Shown: positions 8,086 to 17,218 of the stretch, piece by piece
Numbering within the stretch: position 1 is the stretch's first letter
How the letters are laid out: the number at the start of each line of letters is the position of its first letter
Assembly (NCBI RefSeq): GCF_004331485.1
Contig: NZ_SJKD01000001.1
Span: 124,001-188,000 of the forward strand
DNA length: 64,000 bases
Direction of reading: 5' to 3'
Origin: Kribbella capetownensis
GTDB taxonomy: Bacteria; Actinomycetota; Actinomycetes; Propionibacteriales; Kribbellaceae
Position numbers and translations under genes: made by a program
The notes under the pieces: generated by a model
Told to the model about the DNA's origin: nothing
Database searches by the model: none
Seen by the model: the letters and a program-made list of their open reading frames with translations, nothing else

Positions 8086-9167
8086 GCATCGATGTGATCG
8101 TGGTCGGCCTCGGCTTCGGCGCCGACTTCGCCCCCATCTACCAGGCCCATCCCGACGTCGGCCGCGTCGCGGTCGTCGACGCGGATCCCGTCCGTACGAC
8201 GGCCGTCGCGGACCGGCTCGGGATCACCGACAGGTTCCCGAGTTTGGACGAGGCGCTGGCCGCACCCGGCTGGGACGCGGTGCACTTGCTGACGCCAGTT
8301 CGCTTCCATGCCGAGCAGGTCCAGCAGGTGCTGAAGTCCGGCCGGCACTGTGCGTCGGCGGTGCCGATGGCAACGACCCTGGAGGACCTGGACGCACTGA
8401 TCGCGGCCCAGGACGATGCCCAGCGCAACTACATGATGATGGAGACCGCGGTGTACTCCCGCGAGTTCTTCCACGCGCGGAGCCTTCTGGACAGTGGCAA
8501 GCTCGGACGGCTCGCCTACTTCAAGGGCGACCACTTGCAGAACCTCGACGGGTTTCCGGACTACTGGCTTGGCTACCCACCGATGCACTACGTCACGCAC
8601 GCCCTCTCACCCGCCCTCGCGCTCGCGAACACCCGGGTCGAGTCCGTCCGCTGCCTCGGCTCCAGCAAGCTCACGCCGGACCACATCGGTGTCGCGGGCG
8701 CAGGGTTCGGCACCGAGGCGGCGCTCTTCAAGCTGGCCGGCGACGATCTGGTCGCGAACGTGACGATGTCGTTCTTCCAGCTGGGCCGCAGCTATCTCGA
8801 AGGCTTCTCTGTGTACGGCGACGAGGGCGCGCTCGAGTGGCCGCAGCTCGAAGGCGGTCCGATGAAGGAGTTCAAACTCGAGCAACTCCCCGACGGGCGC
8901 CGGGGCCGGCCGGTGACCGAGGCCGACGTCCGGCCGCCCGGCGCACCCGAACTGTTGCCCGAGGCACTGAAGCGCTTCGCCGATGGCGGGCATGGCGGCT
9001 CGCATCCGCATCTCGTCCATGAGTTCGTGTCCAGCATTGTCGAGAACCGCAAGCCGAGGGTCGACGCCCGGACCGCGGCGACCTGGACCGCACCCGGGAT
9101 CTGCGCCCACCAGTCCGCCCTGCAGGGCGGCGCCGAGATCCAGGTGCCGGACTACGGGGCTCGCTGA
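8082..9167 (+). CDS. Gfo/Idh/MocA family oxidoreductase-like protein (catalytic EKP motif altered)
   Basis: A 361-residue protein with an N-terminal Rossmann fold (VVGLGFGADF, VVDADP) and the C-terminal alpha/beta domain of Gfo/Idh/MocA NAD(P)-dependent sugar dehydrogenases. Members normally carry an EKP motif after strand 5 that supplies a catalytic lysine. Here the same position reads ASAVPMATT, so the Lys is missing. The protein may use another residue, do a different reaction, or bind ligand without oxidising it. It lies between EthD and Tm-1-like genes with four- and one-base overlaps. Confidence 0.8.
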   Translation: MSIDVIVVGLGFGADFAPIYQAHPDVGRVAVVDADPVRTTAVADRLGITDRFPSLDEALAAPGWDAVHLLTPVRFHAEQVQQVLKSGRHCASAVPMATTLEDLDALIAAQDDAQRNYMMMETAVYSREFFHARSLLDSGKLGRLAYFKGDHLQNLDGFPDYWLGYPPMHYVTHALSPALALANTRVESVRCLGSSKLTPDHIGVAGAGFGTEAALFKLAGDDLVANVTMSFFQLGRSYLEGFSVYGDEGALEWPQLEGGPMKEFKLEQLPDGRRGRPVTEADVRPPGAPELLPEALKRFADGGHGGSHPHLVHEFVSSIVENRKPRVDARTAATWTAPGICAHQSALQGGAEIQVPDYGAR

Positions 9168-10378
9168 TGGCCGTCATCGCGCTCGTCGGTGCCCTCGACA
9201 CGAAGGGAGCGGAGTACGCCTTCCTGGCCGATCGGGTCGCTGCACTCGGTGCCACGCCGCTCCTGATCGACGTCGGGGTGCTCGGCGTACCGGCGCTGAC
9301 GGCACGGATCGGTCGTGACCTGATCGCGGAGCTCGGCGGTGGTTCGCTCACCGAGCTGCGTGGTCGCGGCGACCGGAATGCGGCGATGACGGTGATGGCG
9401 CGTGGTGCAGCGTCGGCCTTGTCGGATCTCGTTGCGTCCGGCGATGTTGACGGCGTACTGGCGGTGGGCGGGTCCAATGCGGCGTACGTGATGGCGGAGA
9501 TCTGCGGGCGACTGCCGTTCGGCTTCCCGAAGGTCCTGGTCTCGACCATCGCGGCCGGCGACACCCGGTCGTACGTCCGCGAGACCGACCTGACCCTGAT
9601 GTACCCGGTCGTCGACATCAACGGCCTGAACCGGCTCAGCCGGCCCGTCCTCGCCAACGCCGCACAGGCCTGCGTCGGGATGGCAACGAGCCCGTACGCC
9701 GAACCCTTCCGCAGCGCACCGTTGGTCGGAGTGACCATGTTCGGGGTGACGACCGGCTGCGGGTCGTCCGTCGTCCGTGGCATCGAGGACCGTGGCTTCG
9801 AGGCATTGACGTTCCACTGCACCGGCGTTGGCGGCCGCACCTTGGAGGCGCTCATCCGCGGCGGCACGATCCAAGGTGTCGCCGACCTGACCACCACCGA
9901 GCTCGCCGACGACCTGGTCGGCGGGGTCTGCTCGGCCGGTCCCGACCGCCTCACCGCCGCCGCCGAGGCCGGCGTACCTCAGGTCGTCAGCGTCGGCGCG
10001 CTCGACATGGTCAACTTCTACGAGACCGTGCCGCCGGAGTTCTCCGGACGGCTGCTCCACCCGCACAACCCGGCCGTGACGCTGATGCGCACCACGGCCG
10101 CCGAGTGCGCCGAGCTCGGCCGAGGGATCGCGGCCCGGCTCAATCCCTCCATCGCACCTGCTGCCGTCCTGTTCCCGCACCGCGGACTGTCCCAGCTGTC
10201 CACGCCCGGCGGGGTCTTCCACGACCCGGCCGCGGACGACGCGCTGTACCAGGCCTTGCGGGACGGGCTGCGGCCCGGCATCGACCTGCACGACTTCGAC
10301 ACCGACATCAACGACCCGGCGGTGTCTGCCACCGCTGTGGATCTGCTGGCCACCTGGCTGGAGAAGGAGACACCGTGA
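9167..10378 (+). CDS. Tm-1-like ATP-binding protein (UPF0261 family)
   Basis: A 403-residue UPF0261/Tm-1-like protein. The start MAVIALVGALDTKGAEYAFLAD and the block [29 protein letters not shown] are hallmarks of the family. Its N-terminal half corresponds to the ATP-binding first domain of the tomato antiviral protein Tm-1. The bacterial reaction is not known to me. The stop overlaps the start of the partner TIM-barrel gene, and in Tm-1 the two domains are one chain, so the pair very likely forms a complex or acts in sequence. The paralogue is at 17219. Confidence 0.85.
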   Translation: MAVIALVGALDTKGAEYAFLADRVAALGATPLLIDVGVLGVPALTARIGRDLIAELGGGSLTELRGRGDRNAAMTVMARGAASALSDLVASGDVDGVLAVGGSNAAYVMAEICGRLPFGFPKVLVSTIAAGDTRSYVRETDLTLMYPVVDINGLNRLSRPVLANAAQACVGMATSPYAEPFRSAPLVGVTMFGVTTGCGSSVVRGIEDRGFEALTFHCTGVGGRTLEALIRGGTIQGVADLTTTELADDLVGGVCSAGPDRLTAAAEAGVPQVVSVGALDMVNFYETVPPEFSGRLLHPHNPAVTLMRTTAAECAELGRGIAARLNPSIAPAAVLFPHRGLSQLSTPGGVFHDPAADDALYQALRDGLRPGIDLHDFDTDINDPAVSATAVDLLATWLEKETP

Positions 10379-11202
10379 ACACTTTGACCCGCGCCGAACT
10401 GCTGGCCGGCTTCCGCCGCAAGGTCGCCGAGGGCCGCCCGATCATCGGCGGTGGCGCCGGCACCGGGCTGTCGGCCAAGTGCGCCGAGGCCGCCGGCCTC
10501 GACTTCGTGGTGATCTACAACTCCGGCCGCTACCGGATGGCCGGCCGTTCCTCCATGGCCGGCTTGATGCCGTACGGCGACGCGAACGCGATCGTGATGG
10601 AGATGGGCACCGAGGTCCTGCCGGTGACCGACAAGCTGCCAGTCATGGCCGGAGTGTGCGGGACCGACCCGTTTCGCGACATCCCGCGGTTCCTGGACCA
10701 GGTGAAAGCGGCCGGGTTCGCGGGGATCCAGAACTACCCGACCGTGTGCCTGTTCGACGGGATCATCCGGGCAAACCTGGAGGAGACCGGCCTGGGTTTC
10801 TACCGCGAGGTCGACCTGGTCCGGGCCGCCCGGGAGCGCGACCTGGTGACGCTGGCCTACGTACACAGCGAAGCGGAAGCGGCCGCGATGACGGAGGCCG
10901 GCGCGGACGTCCTGGTCCCGCACATGGGGCTGACCACGTCCGGGATGATCGGTGCGCAGACAAGCCTGAGCCTGGACGACTCTGTCGACCTGGTGTCCCG
11001 GCTCCGCGACGCGATCTTCGCCGTCAATCCCGATGCGCTGGTGATCTGCCATGGCGGACCGATCGCGACCCCTGAGGACGCCAAGCACATCTTGTCGAAG
11101 GTCGACGGCGTGGTCGGCTTCCTCGGTGCCTCCAGCATGGAACGGCTGCCGACCGAGGTCGCCATGGTCGATCACATGCGGAGCTTCCACGCGATCAGGT
11201 GA
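10375..11202 (+). CDS. phosphoenolpyruvate hydrolase-like TIM-barrel protein, Tm-1 partner
   Basis: A 275-residue TIM-barrel protein of the family named after phosphoenolpyruvate hydrolase (PF09370 type), matching the C-terminal half of plant Tm-1. Signature stretches are [38 protein letters not shown] and [11 protein letters not shown]. The GTG start at 10375 overlaps the Tm-1-like stop (GTGA). With the sister at 18439 it shares both length and motifs. By fold it could act on a phosphoenolpyruvate-like or beta-keto acid intermediate; that is inference. It ends the first operon, overlapping the convergent MocR gene by eight bases. Confidence 0.85.
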   Translation: MNTLTRAELLAGFRRKVAEGRPIIGGGAGTGLSAKCAEAAGLDFVVIYNSGRYRMAGRSSMAGLMPYGDANAIVMEMGTEVLPVTDKLPVMAGVCGTDPFRDIPRFLDQVKAAGFAGIQNYPTVCLFDGIIRANLEETGLGFYREVDLVRAARERDLVTLAYVHSEAEAAAMTEAGADVLVPHMGLTTSGMIGAQTSLSLDDSVDLVSRLRDAIFAVNPDALVICHGGPIATPEDAKHILSKVDGVVGFLGASSMERLPTEVAMVDHMRSFHAIR

Positions 11203-12664
11203 CCGCCGAGGTGAGGGTGACGTCGACGGTCGCGCGGTTCAGGTAGTCGGTCCAGGCCTGGGCCAGCCGGGTGACGCCTTGACTCATGGTGGTTGTGGGC
11301 AACGAGTACGGCAGCCGGGTGTGGTCGTCGGTGCTGCCGTCGGCCGAGAAGACCGCACCCGGCAGCAGCGCAACGCCGTACCGCAAGGCGATCTGGGCGA
11401 AGTGGGTCGCGTCGCCTTGCGGCAGCCGGACCCACAGCGAGGCACCGGCCTCCGGTTCGCGCCAGGTCCAGTCCGGCAGGTGCCGGCCGAGCAGCTCGGT
11501 CAACGCGCGCAGTCCGGCCGGCAGCGCCGTACGTCGCTCGGCCTCGGCGGCATCACGGTGGTCCATCAACCGCAGTGCGACCTCCTGGGCGACGAGGGAG
11601 CTGCCGAGGTCGGTAATGCCACGGACCTGCGCGAACCGCGAAACCGCCTGCGGGACTGCACGAATCCAGCCCAGCCGCAGGCCACCCCAGAACAGCTTGC
11701 TCATCGACCCGATGGTGACGAGCCGGTCGTGGGTGGCCAGCGCGGGCGCGGTCGGTCGGCCGTCGAACGACGTACCGGACAGCGACGTGTCGTCGACGAG
11801 GACGACCTCGTGCTGGTCGAGCAGCCGCGCGAGCCGTTGCCTGCGGTCGTCGGACAGGACGACGCCGGTCGGATTGTGCGCGGCCGTCTGGACATAGACC
11901 AGCCGCGGCGACTCGGTGGCGAGGAGCTTCTCCAACGCGATGACGTCGAGCCCTTCGTCGTCGATCCGCACAGTCCGCAACCGACTGCCCGTCCGCCCGA
12001 AGGCCTCCAACGCGCCCCGGTACGTCGGTTGCTCGACGACCACGCCGTCACCTGGCTGCAGGCAACCACGGGCGACCAACTCCAAGGCTTGCTGGGCGCC
12101 GGAGGTGATCAGGATGTCCTCGGGTGCGGTCGGCATCCCCGCATCGCTGTACCAGCGAGCGATCCGCTCGCGCAGCGCCGGCAGGCCGCGCAGGTGGTAA
12201 CCGTGATGCGTGCCGGTCAGGCGGAGGTAGTCGTCCCGGGTCAACCCTGCCGCGACGTCGGCGACCAGGTCGAGACTGGGCAGTGCCGCGGTCGCGAAGT
12301 CGATTGTTGCCAACGGCCCGTTCAGGAACTGGCTCGCCGCGTGATCGCCGGCCAATCCGGAAACGGTCTCCCGCGCCCGGTCGGCACTGACCCTGGTCCC
12401 GCTCCCCTGCCTGCGCTCCAGCAGCCTCTGCTCCCGGAGTGCCTGGTACGCCGCGACCACCGTCGTCCGACTCACGGTCAGCGCCTGCGCCAGTGCCCGC
12501 TCGGGCGGCAGCGCGGCACCCTGCGGCAGCTCGCCACGCTCGATCAGCTCCGTGAGGCTCTGGCTCAACTGGCGGTAGAGCGGACCGGACCGGGCGCCGG
12601 TGCCGACGAGCATCCGGGCGAGATCATCGGCCGAGAATCTGAGGCCATTGGCGTCCTGAATCAC
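11195..12664 (-). CDS. MocR-type GntR/aminotransferase transcriptional regulator
   Basis: A 489-residue fusion of an N-terminal GntR winged helix (about residues 25-95; LPPERALAQALTVSRTTVVAAYQAL) and a fold-type I aminotransferase domain (about 115-465). The PLP lysine lies in TIGSMSKLFWGGLRLGW, and the NPTG motif is present as HNPTGVV. MocR proteins use PLP as effector and usually control the divergent gene. Here that is the binding-protein gene at 12775, 110 bases away. Its end overlaps the end of the first Tm-1 operon, so it physically separates the two sister operons. Confidence 0.85.
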   Translation of the reverse strand: MIQDANGLRFSADDLARMLVGTGARSGPLYRQLSQSLTELIERGELPQGAALPPERALAQALTVSRTTVVAAYQALREQRLLERRQGSGTRVSADRARETVSGLAGDHAASQFLNGPLATIDFATAALPSLDLVADVAAGLTRDDYLRLTGTHHGYHLRGLPALRERIARWYSDAGMPTAPEDILITSGAQQALELVARGCLQPGDGVVVEQPTYRGALEAFGRTGSRLRTVRIDDEGLDVIALEKLLATESPRLVYVQTAAHNPTGVVLSDDRRQRLARLLDQHEVVLVDDTSLSGTSFDGRPTAPALATHDRLVTIGSMSKLFWGGLRLGWIRAVPQAVSRFAQVRGITDLGSSLVAQEVALRLMDHRDAAEAERRTALPAGLRALTELLGRHLPDWTWREPEAGASLWVRLPQGDATHFAQIALRYGVALLPGAVFSADGSTDDHTRLPYSLPTTTMSQGVTRLAQAWTDYLNRATVDVTLTSAVT

Positions 12665-12670
12665 AAACAG

Positions 12671-12759
12671 AGTCCAATTTCGTCGATGTGGCTCTAGAGA
12701 TCACCACTGTATGGAGGCCAATCTATCGGCCATTGAGCTTCGTGGGAACAAATTGGTCT
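12671..12759. promoter_or_regulatory. possible MocR operator half-sites
   Basis: AGTCCAATTT at 12671-12680 and AAATTGGTCT at 12750-12759 are inverted copies differing at one base, placed close to the two divergent starts (12664 and 12775). An additional CCAAT and CCATT pair lies between them (12718-12734). Such spaced half-sites suit a MocR dimer with a looped operator. This is pattern evidence only. Confidence 0.35.
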
Positions 12760-12774
12760 GTGAGGTGAGGCGCA

Positions 12775-14064
12775 ATGAAGTGGAAGCTTGGTGCCTTGCT
12801 GCTCGCCGCCACCACCGCGGTCGCGCTGCCGGGATGTGCCACGGTCGCCGCACCGGGCACCGGATCGCTGAACGCCGGCGGCCCGCAGGACACGTCCCGC
12901 TCGCTGCGCATCATGGGAGCCGACTTCCCCTACACCGATGCCACCGTCGCGGCGTTCGAGCAGCAGCATCCCGACATCAGCGTCGAGTACGTGAAAGGAG
13001 CGATCTCGTTCGAGGCGGGCAGTGTGCAGACGCTGCTGCGATCCGGCAGCGGACCGGACCTGTTACTGGTGAACTCAGGTCCGGGCCGGGTCGGCCTGCT
13101 CGCCGACGCCGGGCTGATCTGGCCGCTGGACGAGGTGTTCGCGACCAACGGCCTGGCCGGGCGGTTCGACCCCGAGGTGGTCCGGCAGACGAAGGCCGGC
13201 ACCGACGGCAAGGTCTACGAGATCGTCGAGGGCCTGGACGTGTTCCAGGTCTATTACAACAAGAAACTCTTCGCCGCCCACGGTCTGCAGGTCCCGACCG
13301 ACTGGCGGGGGTTCCTGGACACCTGCCAGACGTTGCACGACGCCGGGGTGAAGCCGATGCTGGCCGGCGCGCGCGACAACTTCGCCGGTGGCTGGCTGCT
13401 CGGCGCGCTGGTGCAGGCGTCGGCGGGCCGGGACAAGATGAGCGACATCATCAACGGCTCCGGCTCGTTCGATGATCCCGCCGTCGTCCAGGGCGGCCAG
13501 ATGCTGGCCGACCTGATCCAGCGCGGCTGCCTCGACGGCGGGCAGGCGGCGGCTCTCGACGGTGGTCAGGCCGAGTCCGCGTTCTGGAAGGGTGGCGGCG
13601 GCATGATCGTCGTACCGCAGGGATCAATGGCGAACGCGCGGCAGGACGGTGTGGACGTGTCCGGGTTCGGCTCGTTCCCGATGCCGCCGCGGGAGCCAGG
13701 CGCCGAGGCACTTCCGACGTCCGGGCTGGCGCTGAGCTGGGTGGTGAACAACAGCACCAAGTCCCGCTCCGCGGTGATCGAGTGGCTGCGCTGGCTGGCG
13801 AGTCCGGAGTACCTGGCACTGACTGCCGCGAAGGGCCGCACGCTCGTCCCGGCCCAGGTCGTGCCGGCCGGGACCAAGCTCGACCCCGCGGTCGAGGACG
13901 GTTTGGAGAAGGTTGCCAAGGGCACCGGATTCAATCCGAGCGTGTACCTTCCCGACGCTGCCAAGGAAGCGTGGTACCAAGCCGTGCAGGGGATCCTGAC
14001 CCGGCGACTGTCACCGGAGCGCGCGATGCAGGGCGTGCAGGACAAGCTGGCGGCGGGCCGATGA
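12775..14064 (+). CDS. sugar ABC transporter substrate-binding lipoprotein
   Basis: A 429-residue family 1 solute-binding protein. The signal peptide MKWKLGALLLAATTAVA ends in the lipobox LPGC, so it should be a membrane-anchored lipoprotein exported by Sec. The core has LRIMGADFPYTDATVAAFEQ and LLRSGSGPDLLLVN. GAGGTGAGG just upstream acts as ribosome binding site. It opens the second sister operon (binding protein, two permeases, oxidoreductase, cupin, Tm-1-like, TIM barrel). It differs clearly from the Tat-type binding protein of the first operon, so the ligands may differ. Confidence 0.9.
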   Translation: MKWKLGALLLAATTAVALPGCATVAAPGTGSLNAGGPQDTSRSLRIMGADFPYTDATVAAFEQQHPDISVEYVKGAISFEAGSVQTLLRSGSGPDLLLVNSGPGRVGLLADAGLIWPLDEVFATNGLAGRFDPEVVRQTKAGTDGKVYEIVEGLDVFQVYYNKKLFAAHGLQVPTDWRGFLDTCQTLHDAGVKPMLAGARDNFAGGWLLGALVQASAGRDKMSDIINGSGSFDDPAVVQGGQMLADLIQRGCLDGGQAAALDGGQAESAFWKGGGGMIVVPQGSMANARQDGVDVSGFGSFPMPPREPGAEALPTSGLALSWVVNNSTKSRSAVIEWLRWLASPEYLALTAAKGRTLVPAQVVPAGTKLDPAVEDGLEKVAKGTGFNPSVYLPDAAKEAWYQAVQGILTRRLSPERAMQGVQDKLAAGR

Positions 14065-14948
14065 CCAGCACACGTCGTACGGCGTTGATCGCCGTCATGC
14101 TGCTGCCGTCGCTGCTGCTGCTCGCGGTGTTCCTGTTCCTGCCGCTGCTGCGTGGGATCGAGCTCAGCTTCTACACCTGGAACGGCGTCGCGCCGGTCAT
14201 GCACCGGGCCTGGCTGGACAACTACGCCCGGGTCTGGTCGGATCCCGCGTTCCTGAAGGCGTTGAGCCGGACGGTGATCTGGTGGGCCATGCATCTCGGT
14301 CTCGCTGTTGGCGGCGGTCTGGTGCTGGCCGCGCTGATCAGCGAGATCCGTTGGCGCCGCGCACAGACCCTGTTCCGCGGTCTGGTGTTCGTGCCGCACA
14401 TCATGTCGCTGGCCGTCGTCGGCGTGATCTGGAGCCAGCTCTACCACCCGACCATCGGGCTGCTGAACGGGTTCCTCGACGCCATCGGCCTGGACAAGCT
14501 CGCCGAACCGTGGCTGGGCAGTACGGGGCTCGCCCTGCCGGCGGTCGGGGTCGCGAGTGCCTGGCAGGCGTACGGCTTCTACCTGGTGATCTTCCTGGCG
14601 GCGATCCAGGCGGTTGATCCCGCACTGCATGAGGCCGCCGCGATCGACGGCGCCGGCCCGTGGCAGCGGTTCCGCAACATCACCGTGCCGTCGCTGCACA
14701 ATGCGATCAGCCTGGTCGTCGTACTCGCCTTCATCAACGCTCTCAAGGGATTCGGCACGGTCTGGTCGATGACCGAGGGCGGACCGGACCGATCCACCGA
14801 GCTCGTCGCGGTCTATGCGTACCGGCAGGCGTTCAGCCTCGGCGACATCGGTGCGGCGAGCGCGGCCGGCCTGAGCATCGCCGTGATCGCCGTCGTCATC
14901 ACCGTCGGCTTCAACCGCTGGCGCGACCGCGCCGCAGTGGGGAGGTGA
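14061..14948 (+). CDS. sugar ABC transporter permease (MalF-type)
   Basis: A 295-residue six-helix permease beginning ALIAVMLLPSLLLLAVFLFLP, with the EAA loop HEAAAIDGAGPWQRFRNI. The ATG overlaps the upstream stop by four bases. It is the first channel subunit of the second importer. No ATPase gene is next to it. Confidence 0.9.
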   Translation: MTSTRRTALIAVMLLPSLLLLAVFLFLPLLRGIELSFYTWNGVAPVMHRAWLDNYARVWSDPAFLKALSRTVIWWAMHLGLAVGGGLVLAALISEIRWRRAQTLFRGLVFVPHIMSLAVVGVIWSQLYHPTIGLLNGFLDAIGLDKLAEPWLGSTGLALPAVGVASAWQAYGFYLVIFLAAIQAVDPALHEAAAIDGAGPWQRFRNITVPSLHNAISLVVVLAFINALKGFGTVWSMTEGGPDRSTELVAVYAYRQAFSLGDIGAASAAGLSIAVIAVVITVGFNRWRDRAAVGR

Positions 14949-14953
14949 GCACG

Positions 14954-15778
14954 ATGCGTACCGTCACCCGTTGGCACCACGCCCTGGTCGTACTGGTCGC
15001 CGTCATCGCCGGAGCCACGATGGTCCCGGTGGTGTGGGCCGTGTTCAGCGCGTTCAAGAACGACACCGAGATCTTCGGCGAACCGCTCGGCCTGCCGGGT
15101 CAGTGGCGGTGGGAGAACTTCCGCACCGTCTGGACCAGCGGCGACTTCAGCACGTACTTCGTCAACAGCGCGGTGATCGCGATCGCGGTCACCGCACTCA
15201 CCGTCGCCGTCACCTGCCCGGCCGGCTACGTCTTCGGCAAGCTGGCTACCGGCCGGAGCAACGGCATCTTCTACGCCTACCTGCTCGTGATGACGCTGCC
15301 CGGCGAGGCGATCATGGTGCCGACCTTCTACCAACTGCGGGAGATGTCGCTGGTCGACAGCCGGGTCGGCCTCGGGCTGATCCTGGTCGCCGGCGGCGTA
15401 CCGCTCGGTGTCTTCATCGCCCGGAACTTCTTCCGGGACCTGCCGAACGAGTTGATCGAGTCCGCCCGGGTCGACGGTGCCGGTGACTGGCGGATCTTCC
15501 GCAGTGTGATGCTGCCGCTGGCCAAGCCGGCCGTCCTGGCGGTCGGCGTGTTCAGCTTCCTCGGCGCCTGGAACGAGTACCAGCTGGCGCTGTTGCTGCT
15601 GTTCAGCCAGGAGAAGCGGACGATCCCGCTCGGGCTGGTGCAGTTCCAGGGGCAGTACAGCGCCGACTCAGGCGCGTTGTTCGCCGGCATCGTGCTGGCG
15701 ATGATCCCATCCATCCTGGTGTATGTCGTGTTGCAGCGATCCTTCACCCGTGGCCTCGTGGCTGGAGCCTTGCGATGA
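14954..15778 (+). CDS. sugar ABC transporter permease (MalG-type)
   Basis: A 274-residue permease with six predicted helices and EAA loop IESARVDGAGDWRIFRSVMLP. Two starts are possible: GTG at 14945, overlapping the previous stop, or ATG at 14954. The ATG is preferred because GGGGAGG at 14939-14945 is spaced eight bases from it. The C-terminus (LQRSFTRGLVAGALR) is typical for MalG-type subunits. It pairs with the preceding permease. Confidence 0.88.
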   Translation: MRTVTRWHHALVVLVAVIAGATMVPVVWAVFSAFKNDTEIFGEPLGLPGQWRWENFRTVWTSGDFSTYFVNSAVIAIAVTALTVAVTCPAGYVFGKLATGRSNGIFYAYLLVMTLPGEAIMVPTFYQLREMSLVDSRVGLGLILVAGGVPLGVFIARNFFRDLPNELIESARVDGAGDWRIFRSVMLPLAKPAVLAVGVFSFLGAWNEYQLALLLLFSQEKRTIPLGLVQFQGQYSADSGALFAGIVLAMIPSILVYVVLQRSFTRGLVAGALR

Positions 15779-16860
15779 CCGTGACCTATCAGTTCGAGTA
15801 CTCCGAGCGGCTGCGCTGTGCCTTCATCGGCGCGGGCGGGCACTCGTACCGCAACGTCTATCCCACCTTCCAGTACGCGCCGGTCGAGCTGGTTGCCGTC
15901 TGCGACGTCCAGCTCGAGCGCGCCCAGACCTACGCCCGGGGCTTCGGCGCACCCTCGGCGTACGACGATCACCACGAGATGCTTGCTCGGGAACGGCCAG
16001 ACGCGGTCTTCATCGTCACCTCCTACACCGCGGAGGGCGACGTACAGGCGACTGCGCTCGCGGAGGACTGTCTGCGCGCCGGAGCGCATGTCTGGATGGA
16101 GAAGCCGACGGCAGCCGGGATCGCGCAGCTCGACCGCCTGCAGGCGGTGGCCGACGAGACCGGGCTGACGGTGATGACCGGGCTGAAGAAGATCTTCACG
16201 CCGGCGATGGAGAAGGTGAAGGCGATCCTGAGTACGCCGGAGTTCGGCACGGCGAGCTCGATCTCGGTGCGGTACCCCCAGTCGCTGCCCGCACCGGACG
16301 CCCGGTCCGACGACGTCGCGATGATCGGGTTCCTGGACCACATCTTCCATCCGGGCGCGATCCTGACCTACCTGATGGGACCGGTACGCCGCATCGGCTA
16401 CGAATGGGAGCCGCGGACCGGGTCGAGCGTGTCGAGCCTGCTGTTCGAGTCAGGAGCCGTCGGGACACTGCACCTCGCGGCCGGCTCCGCGACCGGAGCA
16501 CCACTCGAACGTGTCGAAGTGATCGGCAGCGGAGCCAACGTGGTGGTCGACAACGGCGTACGGATGACGTACTACCGAGCCGGTGCGGAGTCGCCGTACG
16601 GGCGATCAGCCTCATTCATCACCGGCGACGACGTGGCGCCGTTGCATTGGGAGCCCGAGTTCTCCCTCGGCCAGCTCTACAACAAGAACCTGTTCTACCT
16701 CGGCTACGTGCCCGAGGTGGTGCACTTCTGCGAGAGCGTGCTGGCCGGCAAGCCACCGGAGAAGGGCACACTCGCCGATGTCCGGGAGATTCTCAAGCTG
16801 TACGAGTTGTACCGCCGACTGCCGGCCGGCGAACCGGCAACGATCGAACCAAGGAGCTGA
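15775..16860 (+). CDS. Gfo/Idh/MocA family oxidoreductase
   Basis: A 361-residue NAD(P)-dependent sugar oxidoreductase. The Rossmann motif AFIGAGGHSYRNVYP opens at about residue 16, and the canonical EKP motif is present (HVWMEKPTAAG), unlike the homologue in the first operon. DHIFHPGA supplies the expected active-site histidine region. It overlaps the upstream permease by four bases. Its likely role is oxidation of the imported sugar or sugar acid to a keto derivative, before the cupin and the Tm-1 pair act. Confidence 0.88.
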   Translation: MTVTYQFEYSERLRCAFIGAGGHSYRNVYPTFQYAPVELVAVCDVQLERAQTYARGFGAPSAYDDHHEMLARERPDAVFIVTSYTAEGDVQATALAEDCLRAGAHVWMEKPTAAGIAQLDRLQAVADETGLTVMTGLKKIFTPAMEKVKAILSTPEFGTASSISVRYPQSLPAPDARSDDVAMIGFLDHIFHPGAILTYLMGPVRRIGYEWEPRTGSSVSSLLFESGAVGTLHLAAGSATGAPLERVEVIGSGANVVVDNGVRMTYYRAGAESPYGRSASFITGDDVAPLHWEPEFSLGQLYNKNLFYLGYVPEVVHFCESVLAGKPPEKGTLADVREILKLYELYRRLPAGEPATIEPRS

Positions 16861-16863
16861 CGG

Positions 16864-17217
16864 ATGGGACAGATGACCCCGGCCGACGAGGTGCTGGTCG
16901 AGGACCAGCCGTGGGGACGACTGGAGTGGATGGTTTCCGGTGCCCTGGGCAACTCCACCACGATGACCATCGGCCGGTGCTACATCCGGCCCGGCGAGCA
17001 GAACCCACGGCACTACCACCCGAACTGCGACGAGGTGCTGCACATCCTGCAGGGCACCATCGAGCACAGCGTCGACGACGAGCGGGTGACGATGGGTCCG
17101 GGCGACACCATCAGCATCCCGTCGGGAGCGCTGCACAACGCCCGCAACATCGGCACCGACGAGGCGGTCTTCGTCATCTCGTTCTCGGCGCCCGACCGGC
17201 AGACGGTGGGTGAGTGA
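16864..17217 (+). CDS. cupin domain protein
   Basis: A 117-residue single-domain cupin. The metal-binding motif 1 is visible as HYHPNCDEVLHILQG, giving two His and a Glu, and motif 2 as GDTISIPSGALHNARN, giving the last His. Small cupins of this kind act as isomerases, epimerases, decarboxylases or dioxygenases on sugars and keto acids, and sequence alone does not decide. It sits between the oxidoreductase and the Tm-1-like gene, three bases after the first, so it probably handles the oxidised intermediate. Confidence 0.85.
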   Translation: MGQMTPADEVLVEDQPWGRLEWMVSGALGNSTTMTIGRCYIRPGEQNPRHYHPNCDEVLHILQGTIEHSVDDERVTMGPGDTISIPSGALHNARNIGTDEAVFVISFSAPDRQTVGE

Positions 17218-17218
17218 G

